Positions 24,591 to 36,120 of a DNA stretch of 64,000 nucleotides are shown piece by piece. The notes under the pieces are model-generated. The model was given only the letters and a program-made list of their open reading frames with translations. It did no database searches and was not told the origin of the DNA. Source of the DNA: Luidia sarsii. Lineage: Eukaryota > Echinodermata > Asteroidea > Paxillosida > Luidiidae. The DNA is taken from the NCBI GenBank assembly GCA_949987565.1, contig OX465111.1:17112801-17176800 (forward strand). Direction: 5' to 3'. Made by a program: the position numbers and the translations under genes. Position 1 is the first letter of the stretch, and every line of letters begins with the position of its first letter.

Positions 24591-25016
24591 TAGGGCTGTT
24601 TCCACTACACCAAATAAACGCGCTTATTTGGATCGCGATTCAAGCTCCATTTTTTTTTCCATGTGTGGACACATTAATTAAACGCGATTATTAGTGGGAT
24701 TTGAATCGCGATTCGGACTCCATTTAGAGTGAGACTTTTTCAAATAATCGCGTTTATTTGCGACGCAGTGTGTGTGGGAACGCTCCACTGAATCGCACAG
24801 TTTTTTTAATCCCACAATGCACTGCCCACGCTGTGATTGACAGGAAATGCCGTGCTTGTTTGTCTCCCTGCGTGGGCCACCCTCAAGGACATGTCCACCA
24901 TTTGACCACAGCTGCTAACCATAATCGGCTTGCGATATTTTGCGACGCGATTTTTTTGGCCCGGTTTTTGAATCGCGATTCAAATCATGATTACTTTTGT
25001 AGCAGTAACGGCCCTA
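24591..25016. mobile_element. MITE with TAGGGCYGTT ends
   Basis: Left end tagggctgtttccactacac and right end tagcagtaacggccc-ta are imperfect inverted repeats. The interior repeats gaatcgcgattc and cgcgtttatttgcgacgc. A second, right-truncated copy lies at 27841-28085. TAGGG-type ends recall hAT elements, but I found no 8-bp flanking duplication. Confidence 0.65.
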
Positions 25017-25261
25017 ATATCTGGCTTTGTCATTTATTTTGCATTACGGTACCTGAAGGAACCAGTGTTTTGTTTCACAAGCCGAGTTATTGCTCGCATA
25101 TTGTTTGTATGCCTACTTATACAGGTCTACTGCTTCATAATATGCACAGCATAATGAGCATATGCTAGGAATTCTTTGGCCAAACAATAAAGCTACTTCG
25201 TACCCATTTTTGAAGAGAAATGCATTCAAAATTTCGCTCATTTTTGACGAAAGTACAAGAT

Positions 25262-25350
25262 GTTGAGCGACTGGTGTTTCGATCCAAGTAGCACTTTCTT
25301 TTTCCATAGAAGACCTACCAGAAAGTCCTACTTGAATCAAAATTTCAAGC
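25262..25350. repeat. Diverged FB1 pair
   Basis: gagcgactggtgtttcgatc and its inverted partner tcctacttgaatcaaaatt face each other across a short centre. It is a degraded FB1 element or a sister family. Confidence 0.5.
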
Positions 25351-25488
25351 CCTCAAGATGTCTAATACTATTTGTAATACTTTGGTTAATATTAACTCTT
25401 TCCCTACGGCGAGCCAGTCGCAGCAGCTCGAGCAAAGTGCACTTCCTTTTGCAAACAAATTCTGTCAGAAGTCACAGATTAATTACGT

Positions 25489-25673
25489 CTTAAAATTTAG
25501 TGGGCCTGACGTTTCGATCCTAGCAGGACCTTTCTCAAAGGCAGAGAGAAAGGTCCTCTGCCTTTGAGAAAGGTCCTGCTAGGATCGAAACGTCAGGCCC
25601 ACTAAATTTTAAGATTTACATTTTGGTAATTTTAGTCAGTAAGCAGTTTGCAACATTTTTGTATATCACCTTA
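25489..25673. mobile_element. FB1 foldback element with 13-bp TSD
   Basis: The 185-bp element runs from cttaaaatttagtgggcctg to ttttgtatatcacctta. It is flanked by the exact duplication AGATTAATTACGT at 25476-25488 and 25674-25686. The arms are near-perfect inverted repeats of about 55 nt with a short centre (aaggcagagagaaaggtcct). The ~65-bp tail on one side is not part of the hairpin. Confidence 0.93.
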
Positions 25674-26203
25674 AGATTAATTACGTAGTGAAAGAGTTAC
25701 AAGAGAGAGTAAGCTGTTTGCATCATGTTTGCATTATTTTATTGTGCTTTCTTATGGAATTGGTCTTTCATGTACCGGTGCGTGTTAACCTTTTTTGTAT
25801 TGCTATACCATAGGCCTACATGTACTTAGTACTATCGTAACATAACCACTCTACATGCTCTAGGAAGAGAAAAGTGCAGGTACCATTTGCGTATAGGCCC
25901 TAACATGCAGGCTTTTCACAGACATCTCTCTGCAAAGTGAATGAGAGACCGTGTGATACTGAGAGCCATTACCGGTAAAAGCCGCGATGCACAGTGATGA
26001 AATGCACTTTATAACTCTGACCTTGACAGTGATGGGTAATTAGCATCATAGAAAGAAAAAAACCCAGAGGCCAATTCCATGGAATTTGTGGACAGCCATT
26101 ATATCTACCATTCTTCTGCTCGCAGTTCTTAAGTCCAGAAATTCTCTGCCAGACCTGTGAGTCATATGAAGAAACCCTTGATATAAGGAGATTTTGCCGT
26201 GAC

Positions 26204-26320
26204 ACCATTTAGTCGTCTTAGAGAAGGAGTGTGGCTCTTTTCAGAGCTGCTTTTTCTAAAGCCGCACTCCTAAAAAGGGATGACTTGCGTGGCGTCACCG
26301 CAAACTTTCCACATTGTCAT
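26204..26320. mobile_element. FB2 foldback relic
   Basis: Left gacaccatttagtcgtctta, centre gagtgtggctcttttcagag, right ggcgtcaccgcaaactttcc. These are the same building blocks as 31325-31550 and 33952-34110. Confidence 0.65.
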
Positions 26321-26589
26321 TCCAAAATGCAAACCTTCATAATCGTATCTGAAATATCCTTACCACCAAGACTGCACACAAACAAAATCCCAACTTACCT
26401 TGCCTTAAATGTGCACGTACCTTTGAAATAATAGTCTTTCCATATTGATCCATAATCAAAGAATTGTCTGCTATCTTAAGCAGTTTTTTTTCACAAGTTG
26501 TAGAAGATGACATGCACATGAAATTGAGCCCTGGAACTTGTAATGAAAGGCTCATGAATGCAAATGTTCAATGGATATGGCTCATGAGC

Positions 26590-26880
26590 CCCTTCCAAAA
26601 TGGAACTACACTGTAGGGTGGCCCAGAAATACACCAGTGCCCTTGTCCAAAATCCGGCTTAGGCTTTGGCTCCAGGTTCGTCTCTGTTAGCCAAAAGCCG
26701 AAATTGCAGGTTGCAGTTCTTTGTTGAAGTTGAACTTGTTGAAGCTTTGGATTCTTTCTCAAAATGCAACATAACATTCAAAAACGAAGCCAGAGGGCTC
26801 CAAATTGCCTTTGGTACTTTGAAATGGCTGATAGAAATTGAGATGAAGCCAAAGCCTGAGGTTTTGGAAAAGGGCTCAGT
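26590..26880. repeat. MITE-A-related repeat
   Basis: Left strings ggcttaggctttggctccag and ttcgtctctgttagccaaaa face the right end gaagccaaagcctgaggttt. It resembles MITE-A with diverged ends and interior. No gene is seen; frames on both strands read through it. Confidence 0.45.
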
Positions 26881-27198
26881 CATCCTTTCTGCTTAAAAAG
26901 ATATTGTACACAATGTGTAAATACACACATACCGGTACCTGAATCTGTATCCTTGACACCAGATTCGTGCGCACTATTATAGTATTATAGTATCTATCAG
27001 TATACATTCACATGTATGTAAACAGTACAGTATGTACTGGGGTATGATGGCCCAAAGTTTACTTACATGTACCGTACCTGTGCGTACAGTACATGTACTG
27101 AACATGGCATTTAACAGTGTGTGCTCTGTGTATGGCATATCATGCCATGATCATACACACCGTATCTCGGCAACTCATCCTACATGTAAGTGGAATAG

Positions 27199-27412
27199 GA
27201 GAAAGTGCACATACCACCCGTGCGAGCTGCATTCCCGTAGAGACGGCCATGTAAAACTGCAAAGGAAAAAGCATTGACAAGAGCCCAAGGCACTGAATAT
27301 GTTAGTTGATGTGTGTGTGTGTATGGGATGGGGGGGGGGAAGTCTTAGATGATGCATTGGACTGCAAGATTGGAGGATGAGTTAAAGAGGAAATATTCTA
27401 ATCAGGGATTAG
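27199..27412. repeat. Duplicated segment, copy 2
   Basis: Direct copy of 21814-22025. Several point changes and a different length of the central GT/G runs separate the two. Confidence 0.85.
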
Positions 27413-27840
27413 TTCAGGAATTCAGTTGAATATGGCGTGTTAGTGATAGGCGCTGCGCGGCCGTGTGCTTGCAAGGTCGATTCGAATCACTTTCTGCTTC
27501 TTTGAACTCAATGCCGCACATTTTAAGTTGGTGTTTTTCGGGTAGGTCGACGCCGTGCGAAGGAGTCTCTTCGAAAGAGGCAGGGGTTTCTTAGAAGAAC
27601 CGGGGAGTGTACATGCTAAGTAGGGTGTCCCCTGCATTTTTAACTGTGAGACAGCCCACCTTACATACGAATTTGAAGGGGGTACCTCTTCAAAACGTGC
27701 CACCTCAAGGGTCAGAATCATGCTTTAAAAAAATGTACACAAAATACAGTACTCCTTAGCACATGCTGAGGGATGTTGAGGCTGTTTCCTTGCACATTAC
27801 TGAATATTTCTACATGTACATGTACAATGTTTTAACACAT

Positions 27841-28085
27841 TAGGGCCATTCCAACTACACCAAATAAACAGTGTTATTTGGATCGCGATTTGAATCGCGA
27901 TTCAAACTCCACTTTTTTTTGCGTGTGGGGACACAATAAACGCGATTATTAGTGGGGTTTGAATCGCGATTCGGACTCCACCAAGAGTGAGATTTTTTTC
28001 TTCAAATAATCACGTTTATTTGCGACGCGATGTGTGTGGGAACGCTCTGCTCAAATCGCACAGGTTTTTTTTTTAAGCCCACGAT
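27841..28085. mobile_element. TAGGGC-ended MITE, right-truncated
   Basis: Starts tagggccattccaactacac and matches 24591-24830, including the gaatcgcgattc blocks, up to the poly-T after gaacgctctgctcaaatcgc; the right half is missing. Confidence 0.7.
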
Positions 28086-28258
28086 GGAAGACTTACACAC
28101 TAACTGGCCCATTAAGTTAACCATTAACCGCAGCACTGAAGCAGTTAACCATTAACCATGGTTTGGTTAGTTACTTCCAACTAGCGTCCCCAACTCAGTC
28201 AATATTAATATACGTAGTTGACTCAAGTTACTTGGAAGTCCAACCCTTTACCTCCCCC

Positions 28259-28343
28259 TGAGGGTTGGTTAGCTCAGGTGGTCGAACGCCGGTAAATTTA
28301 ACCCCAAGGAATTGGTTCAAAACCTCAAATCCTGACCCTTCTC
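28259..28343 (+). repeat. tRNA-like segment
   Basis: gagggttggttagctcaggt resembles an acceptor arm plus A box. ttggttcaaaacc is B-box-like, and the 3' end gaccctt can pair with gagggtt. The anticodon arm is not convincing. A tRNA-derived SINE head is the best reading. Confidence 0.45.
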
Positions 28344-29779
28344 AAGTTTTATTTGACATTGTCATTAATTCCTACAATTTTGTTTTGATTGTAATGTGAT
28401 GTTGTACAATATGTATACAGACCATACATTGCATTGACAGCTGTCCTTGCGGAAAGTGCAAGCAATGTGTGAAGTACATTTTGAAGGATTCCCAATTGGT
28501 TACAAATTGAACTGTGTTTACACTGAGGGAGACAGTTATCTGAAGAGCAAATCTGTCCGCGCCGAGAATTTGTGGGGCAGAAAATGAGTCAACACAATAC
28601 CACCTGAGACAGGACTCGGGATCACTTGTGCTGGTAATGCCGGTACCCAGTAGACCGTGTACCAAGTACACACGTACATGATGTATCAAGGACATAATGT
28701 GTAGAGTCTGTGTGTAATACCGGTACAACCATGCTATTCAAACACAAGGGTTTGCTCACTTATGGTAAATTGTGAGCAAGCCAACCACGCACTGCTAAAT
28801 TACTAATTGATTTCAGCTGGCTACACACCCCGTGAATAAGTGGGCGTGGATCTATTGCCTTGTGGAGAGACCTAAGACAATAGGGTGAATAGGTCCCCAC
28901 AGGGAAATTGTAAGGGTGTATCTAAGTCTCCGTCCAAAAGGTTTTCACGAAACTGATATTTGGAAATAACTCAAAAACGGGATGGGTAAGAATTAGTCAC
29001 AAAGTGTTACATAAGGGCATACGGTCCAAATTTCTACCCAGGAAAGTGAATGTGGTTGAAATGGGAGCATTTTTAAAACATCGTTTCTCACTCGGTTCTA
29101 TAGTGCACAATAACAAAGCAATGTCTCCACAAGGATACAAAAATCATTATGAGTGGCTTTACATGTCTATATACCGGTATTACTTCAGAAATAATGACAA
29201 TAACAGCTAGGTACATGTAATTACATACAGTGTCATCACAAACCTTCATAATTGTTAGCGATTGATAAGCGACTTTTGAACATGGCACAAACCCATGTGG
29301 CAGTCATGGGAACTGTAGTGGTTAAGATCCTAGTTGTTCTGCTCCAAACAGGTACCCCCCCCCCCCCTCAAATGAACGTGTGTGTGCATTTGCATTGACG
29401 GTGTTACCAAGATGTGGCTACAGTACGTATTACATGTACAACTCTCTTTGCTGGAGTCATTTGCAGTGGGCTGCTAGGGAAGGTGACACTGTTGTTGGAT
29501 GGATTGAAATGGAGCTTAGATTAGAAACCAGAGATCATGCCTAGTATTGGAGACGTGACCCCCATCCCCTCCCGCATCACATTGCACAGCTGTACAAATG
29601 TGTACCCATGGTCCCTCAGTGCTGTTTACCAGTCTTACTGCATGTGATGTACAATGTATACGTGTTGCTAATAAACATGTGTACTATATGTACTACAGTA
29701 TTGTACATAGCAGGTCAAAGTTACAAGGGATCTTGTCCCAGTCCCCAAAGTTAGTTCATGAAGTATATACCAAAATCTG
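28344..29779. other. No gene seen
   Basis: Only a C run (about 29347), an FB2-like string tgtcatcacaaaccttcata at 29231-29250 and scattered TACATGTA palindromes. Confidence 0.45.
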
Positions 29780-30145
29780 CTACTGACTAAAATGACCGGC
29801 AATACATAAATCTCAAAAGTTAGAGGGCCTGACGGTTCGATCCTAGCAGGACCTTTCCCAAAGGCAAAGTCATGTTTGATTCTGAAGTTAATCCAAAAAA
29901 ACTGTTGCAAACTGCTCACTGACTAAAATGACCTGCAATACATAAATCTCAAAAGTTAGAGGGCCTGATGTTTCGATCCTAGCAAGACCTTTCTCAAAGG
30001 CAAAGTCATGTTTGATTCTGAAGTTAATACAAAAAGACTGTTGCAAACTGCTCACTGACTAAAATGACCTGCAGTACATCAATCTCAAAAGTTAGAGGGC
30101 CTGACCTTTCGATCCTAGCAGGACCTTTCCCAAAGGCAAAGCCTT
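29780..30145. repeat. Three direct FB1 units, 136-bp period
   Basis: tagagggcctgac starts at 29821, 29957 and 30093. Each unit contains one FB1 arm (gatcctagcaggacctttc) plus a spacer with gtcatgtttgattctgaag and the tail ctgactaaaatgacctgca. Here the FB1 arm has become a tandem repeat and not a hairpin. Confidence 0.85.
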
Positions 30146-31324
30146 TCCTTCACCGGCTACCAGCTGCCATAGGCATGTGCGCTGTCAGCAGCCGTAGCCA
30201 GATTTAAGGACCCAGCCACGTCACTCGCTGTCCAGTTTAGTGACTCCTCGTCTCTCTCTTCACTTGTCAACTTGAACGCTCAGCTGTCTCGCTACCTGAA
30301 ATTCCAGAAGAGTTTCAGATAGCTGGACTGTGGGTCCGCATTGCTCAAGCACTAACCACATGTATCGGTATGTGTATGTCATACATGTGACATGTTCTCA
30401 CATGTACATGTGCACATGTGTGTTTGTATGCATCCATAGGCCTACCTACAAGTGCAATTTCCAGATTTTGAAAGGGGTGTGTTTAATCAACTGACTATAA
30501 TTTCCAGTTTTCTGTGTTTTTGTCTACTGTCAAGTAGGGCTGTCATGAAATGCAAGTTACGTAATTCATCAAATATCATTCAATTTCAATGAGCGGTTTC
30601 CCCACTGAACAGTCGGCATAAATTATAAAAATCATATCACAATTTGAAATGTACATGTACTGTGCAGTACCTGTACATGTAGATTGAACATGTACATGTA
30701 ACTAGTACATACTGTACATATACCTCGTACACTGTGCTATTGATATTTACGGTACATTAATTACACTGTACAGTGTACACTTAGCATATGTACATGTACA
30801 TGCATGTGTGTTTATTTGTTTCAAAATCGTCCAGAAATCAGACGCCTGTTTATTCATGCTCAATATAATTGTCTGTCTGTCTCTCTGATTTTCCATGCCA
30901 CTTCGATCGCAGTACATGGACATGTACACGACCAATACCGTAAAATTTATAGTACAGTGTGCCGTAGTATTTGTAGCAAAGTGCGATGAACTCACCACGG
31001 ATGCAAAGGCTGCTGCGCAATTAAGAGGCAGGCATTTGTGAAGACCTCTATCATATTAGCGCGTTACTCTGCATAGGAGACACGTACACTGTACAGCCGT
31101 GCACTGCACCCCTACTACATGCACAATGCGGGCTTGAATTCTATTCAAGGGCACGTCAATGCCAAACGCACATTATGAATTTTGCATTCGCCATTTACTA
31201 ATATTTTTGCACGTCGGGGGCACGTGGACATGAATTTATGATGCAAAGCCTCACAATTTTTTTATTTTTTTTTATTTGAGTTTGAGATTTGGAGGTTTTG
31301 CATGGTGAGAATAGCAGGAGTAAT
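30146..31324. other. No gene; TACATGTA-rich tract
   Basis: Palindromic tacatgta/gtacatgtac strings cluster at 30645-30810. No exon or element ends were found. Confidence 0.45.
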
Positions 31325-31550
31325 ATAGGTTTGCGGTGACACCATGTAAAATTCTCTCTTTTGTGAGTATGTGTGGTTGTGAAAAGAACCGTAGGAACTC
31401 GACGTTTTGAACCGTATACTCTGTTCGTCTTCCGGAGACTTCTGAAGACGAAGAGAGTATACTGTTTGAAACATCGAGTTCCTCCGGTTCTTTTCAGAAC
31501 CACACATACTCACAAGAGAGAATTGTACATGGTGTCACTGCAAACCTATT
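31325..31550. mobile_element. FB2 foldback element, full length
   Basis: A 226-bp near-palindrome. The left end is aggtttgcggtgacaccatg and the right end catggtgtcactgcaaacct. Inner arms include aaaagaacc/ggttctttt and gtatactct/agagtatac around the centre cttccggagacttctgaag. Arms are about 105 nt. Overlapping ORFs on both strands are this palindrome. Confidence 0.85.
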
Positions 31551-31934
31551 TCTCCTTCTTTGAGTTTGTATAAAGGTATGCACAGTATGTGTTCAAACTA
31601 AGGCATGGAGTTTCGTGTACTGTATTGGTAATTCCATAAACCAGGGGTCCAACATGTGACATTTTGGTGTTTCCACCTACATGTTATAGTCCCTGTTATA
31701 TAAGCCTAATAGCCAGAGCCAAAGCCTGAGCCCAAGCTTTCATTCATTCAATCTTTCACGTAGACCGTGATGACATGGTGAGGTTTTTTTTCAGCATTTT
31801 CTGTCCAGTATCGTCTTGGAAAGTAAAGAGCCACACAGACCTGACACCAGACGGATGGAAGATTTGAGGGTGATGGTTTATAGGACGAACTCTGCGCCGA
31901 GGAACCTCTGGCTTCCAGAGGAGGACTTGGCAAG

Positions 31935-32590
31935 CTGGTTCAGGGCCAAAGCCTGAGCCCAAGCCTTAGCCAGAGCCATAGCCTGAGCTCAAGCCTTAGC
32001 CAGACCCAAAGCCTGAGCCTTAGCCAGAGCCCAAGTCTGAGCCCAATCCTTAGCCAGAGGTCAAGCCCAAGCCAAAGCCTGAGCCCAAGCCTTAACCAGA
32101 GCCCAAGCCTTAACCAGAGCCCAAGCCTGAGCCCAAGCCTTAGCCAAAGCCTGAGCCCAATCCTTAGCCAGAGCCAGAGCCAAAGCCTGAGCCCAAGCCT
32201 TAGCCAGAGCTCAATCATTAGCCAGAGCCCAAGCCAGAGCCCAATCCTTAGCCAGAGCCCAAGCCTGAGCCCAAGCCTGAGCCCAAGCCTGAGCTCAAGC
32301 CTGAGCTCAAGCCTGAGCCCAAGCCTTAGCCAGAGCCCAAGCCTGAGCCCAAGCCTTAGCCAGAGCCAAAGTCTAAGCCCAAGCCTTAGCCAGAGCCCAA
32401 TCATTAGCCAGAGCCAAAGCCTGAGCCCAAGCCTTAACCAGAGCCCAATCCTTAGCCAGAGCCAAAGCCTGAGCCCAAGCCTGAGCCAGAGCCAAAACCA
32501 GAGCCCAATCCTTAGCCAGAGCCCAAGCCTTCACCAGAGCCCAAGCCAGAGCCCAAGCCTTAGCCAGACCCAAATCCACAGCCTGAGCCA
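31935..32590. repeat. AGCCYR hexanucleotide array
   Basis: About 650 bp of gcctgagcccaagccttagc and agccagagcccaagcc units in 6-bp steps with some 12- and 24-bp higher-order structure. Single units also occur at 31710-31735 next to ttcattcattc. The Leu/Arg/Trp-rich minus-strand frames are artefacts. Confidence 0.92.
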
Positions 32591-32876
32591 TTATTTTAAA
32601 AAGACCACAAGTCGGATGACTGAGGCTAATGATAGATACCCTGCAGTACATAACACATGCATTTCATGTTGTGCGACTGTGCTGTGCCCATGTTGACTAA
32701 TAGAATAATCCACGGACCACGAGTTGATGTCATTACTTGTGACTGCTTCCTCCTCCATGGACCGTGCGTCATCGGCTTTCTCCCGAGATGCGGGAGTGTG
32801 CCAGCCATGTCCTCACTGTCCACCTTCAACCAATCCCCTAAGAGGAAAGAAGACACATGTGATGAATGCCATGCCG

Positions 32877-33433
32877 TTAAAGGCACTCGATATAACATTG
32901 GTAAATGTCAGAAGATTGCCACAGTTTGTGTGTTAAAGTAAACCATTAAACATAAAAAAGGTGATATACAAAGATGTTGTAAACTGCTTACTGACTAAAA
33001 TTACCCAAATGCAAATCTTGAAATTTAGTGGGCCTGACGTTTCGTTCCTAGCAAGACCTTTCTGAAAGGCCTTTGAGAAAGGTCCTTTGAGAAAGGTCCT
33101 GCTAGGATCGAAACGTCAGGCCCACTCAATTTTAAGATTAAAAAAAAAGGTTTTAGCTCATTTGGTAATCTGAGAAAGTAGAAAAATTCCCCCCAAAAGT
33201 CACGGTTTACGCACTGTCCTGTAGTGTAAGAAATGGTTGATTACTCAAGAGTAATAAAACTATTTGTCGATGTTTGAGTGAAGATTTCTCGGAAAGTACA
33301 GCATCCCCGACTGTAAGATTTCAACATGAGGATTCTACAGTATCATGACCATCTACAAACTGTGTAAATTAGAAGGAAGTCTGTGGACATCGATGTTTTC
33401 CGATCTTTCCAATGTTGTATCATGGGCCTTTAA
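32877..33433. mobile_element. T2-like MITE interrupted by FB1
   Basis: Ends TTAAAGGCACTCGATATAAC and GTTGTATCATGGGCCTTTAA carry TTAA. It is the reverse-oriented homologue of 59532-59905 (shared: tcatgaccatctacaaactg, gagtgaagatttctc). An FB1 element lies at 32986-33146 in its A-rich part. Confidence 0.82.
32986..33146. mobile_element. FB1 foldback inside a T2-like MITE
   Basis: Begins ggtgatatacaaagatgttg at about 32961 with the family tail, then the arms gggcctgacgtttcgttcc and ggatcgaaacgtcaggccc. The centre carries an extra ctttgagaaaggtc. Flanking taaaaaa strings on both sides may be a short target duplication. Confidence 0.85.
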
Positions 33434-34980
33434 GGCATGTGCGTGAAAGTTTGGAGCGCACGGATTACCCTCCATCGTGGCCCAAATACATAATGCGATT
33501 GCCGATCCGAGGGAATGCGAACGGCACATGCAAAAGGGATGCACGGTGAATTAACTTCAATCTCCTAGGAATAGAAGCGGGGAAGAGAAGGAAACGAGAC
33601 TGGACTGTGAAAACATTGGCGGAAACAGTGTCGGCACTTATGATCCGGAGTTGAAGGTTTGCAGTCACACCATGTACACGTGCAATAGACCGATTGCGCG
33701 ATGTCACGCACGTGACTTATAGTGGGTATATTCCGGTGTGGACGCGGGTGTGGACGCGGGTTCAAACTTCACAATATTCTTACAGATTTCGAGAAAGAAA
33801 GGCCTTGATCGAGCAAACAAGTGCAACAATCATCATGTCGTTTACAATTAATAGCCGCACCTTGATATGGGGGCCGCCATGTTGTTTTTATTGTTTGATA
33901 CCCACTATACATTACTTATAGGTCACATTACTTGTAGAGCACAATTGGTCAATTGTACATGGACATCATCTCTTGTGAGATGGAGTGAGATGGCCCTGAT
34001 GATGGGTAGAGAACACTTTTCCTAAAACATTGAGCTACCGACTCTTTTCAGAGCCACACTCCGTCTCACAAGAGATGATGTGCATGGTGTTACCGCAAAC
34101 CTTCCACTTTGTAGTTCTTCCACTATGATGCAAACCTGCAAATCTTAAAATAAACAGCTAGTCTGGCATCCATTTCATAAGCGTGAAAATCTGCTCAGCA
34201 CGAAAAGTCTTCCTCGTGTAAACAGGATCTTACAAACCACATCAGGATGCAATCTCAATTGCCGCCGACTTGTATTCAACTAGGAAGTCATTCCCGCCCG
34301 AGTTGCCTGAAGTGTTTTCTCATTGTAATGATGTACAGAAACCATAAGACCTATTGAAAACTCAGAATGGGTTATCAAACGTACGTTGTTTTACAAATAC
34401 GTGTATCATAAAGCTTTGTGATTTCCACTTCTGTTATTTCGACGATCCGAGTAGGTCCTTTCCTCGAAGGTAGCTGTATACTACATGTGCTATTGTACAC
34501 CAGCCCGCTTTGGCCCGTGGTACTGTACATGTAACAGTGTCATGATCTCAAGCTCTTCTGTGGAGTGTCCTTTGCAAGAGCCAGGTGGTCTTTACAGTTT
34601 AGAGGCTGCCTCTGCACGCAGACAGTTGAGGTCTCTTGGGTATCTTCATTTAAGCGGTTGTCACCTTCCCTCCCTCCTCATGTCCCGAATCACCAGGCAA
34701 TCAGTCAGCCGGCCAATGTACACGTACATGTAATGCTGAATTATTGATAGTGGGTCAAATGAATGGGGAATATCAAGCGCGAGTGCTTGTTCATTCACAG
34801 GTTAATGAGTTTACTGTGAATTTGCTTACTGGTTTTTGTTTTGTTTTACACTGCACTTCACTGTACACATGTTCAAATGCGTGCAATGCAATGTACATTT
34901 CTGTACAAAATTAATAATGCCGACATTCGCCTGGAGTGATTTAACAAAATGTTGGAAAGTACTTAGGCCTACTGACTTGA
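33434..34980. other. Sequence with an FB2 copy at 33952-34110
   Basis: FB2 at 33952-34110 has arms acatcatctcttgtgagatg and catctcttgtgagacggagt-like strings around gagccacactccgtctcac. The right end is ggtgttaccgcaaaccttcc. An FB2 end string, gtttgcagtcacaccatgta, also occurs at 33656-33675. No gene is supported. Confidence 0.5.
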
Positions 34981-35480
34981 GCCGCATTTCCACTGGACTA
35001 AAATTTAACCGAGATGATGGTTAAATTTCTAATAGTCAAATTTGACCGTCGTTCCCACTTGGACTTTTGAGTCGGTCAAATTTAACCGAGACGATGGTTA
35101 AAGTAACCGAGCTGGCAATATAACGGCTCATGAAGGTCACGTGTCAGCCGGATACACAATGTACGTACATTAAGCGCGCGATACGAAGCAGACGCTGTGT
35201 GCACAATGCATGTACGTGTTACGTCTTAGGCCGGATGTGTTTTTTCACCGAGTCGCGTTTAACCGAGTGGTGCATTTAAATTTCCACTGGACTAATCGGC
35301 TCGGTTAAACTTACCCGGTCACTTTTACTGGGCAGAGGTTGGCCGGTAAAAGTAAGCATTCGGCTCGGTTAAATTAACTGAGAGGAAATTTAACTGGGCC
35401 GTTTCCACTGGACTTAAAATGTAAAAAGTAACCATAGTCTCGGTTACTTTGACCAAAAAGAAGTCCAGTGGAAACGCGGC
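34981..35480. mobile_element. MITE with GCCGCNTTTCCACTGGACT ends
   Basis: Starts gccgcatttccactggacta and ends aagtccagtggaaacgcggc. The interior repeats tttaaccgagatgatggtta and cggtta motifs many times, so it also has internal short repeats. Target duplications are not clear. Confidence 0.75.
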
Positions 35481-35544
35481 TTTACATGTAAATGCCCAAA
35501 TTGACAAAACTCAAAAATGTATACCGGGGTACCCGGTACGTACT

Positions 35545-35680
35545 ATATGAAAGGCCTGACGTTTCAATCCTATAGCAGGACCTTTCTCAAAGGGAGAATA
35601 AATTTCTGCCCATCAGTGCATTTGAGATTCTACCTTTGAGGAAGGTCCTGCTAGGACCTCAATGTTGGGCCCTTTTTTGG
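35545..35680. mobile_element. FB1 foldback copy, diverged
   Basis: Arms aaggcctgacgtttcaatcc and ggtcctgctaggacctcaat face each other across gagaataaatttctgcccat. The tail is partly present (gactagctaagtagttgcc). Confidence 0.75.
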
Positions 35681-36065
35681 AAATCTGACTAGCTAAGTAG
35701 TTGCCTTGAAGGCCTGATGTACAGTTCTATATGTAGCCGGGCCCTACATGTAAAAAGCTTCATGCATACACGTAGATGTACATTACTTGAACATGTACAT
35801 GTACTTGTACTGTCGCCATGGGCATTAAGTTGCATGTACGTACACATGATCCTGATTGGTGCAGGGCTATGTTTTCATTTCAAAGGGCAATCCCACAAGA
35901 ATAATAACACATCTCGAGACGAGAGCATTTGAACTTGAAAGGGGCACTGACATGTGGCTGAAATCCTAAGTGATAGAGCTGAGGCTATAGTGTCTATAGG
36001 CTCTTCCCTACTAAGTGTTTGATTCAAGGTATGGAGATTGTAGGCTTCTAACTCAGAACACAGTC

Positions 36066-36120
36066 TCACAATTTAGTGGGCCTGACGTTTCGATCCTAGC
36101 AGGACCTTTCTCAAAGACAG
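36066..36120. repeat. Single FB1 arm
   Basis: tttagtgggcctgacgtttc continues to caggacctttctcaaagaca. No opposing arm follows. Confidence 0.8.

Noticed and set aside
31940..32404. 154-aa Leu/Arg/Trp ORF
   Set aside because: Hexanucleotide AGCCYR repeats stay open in all frames.
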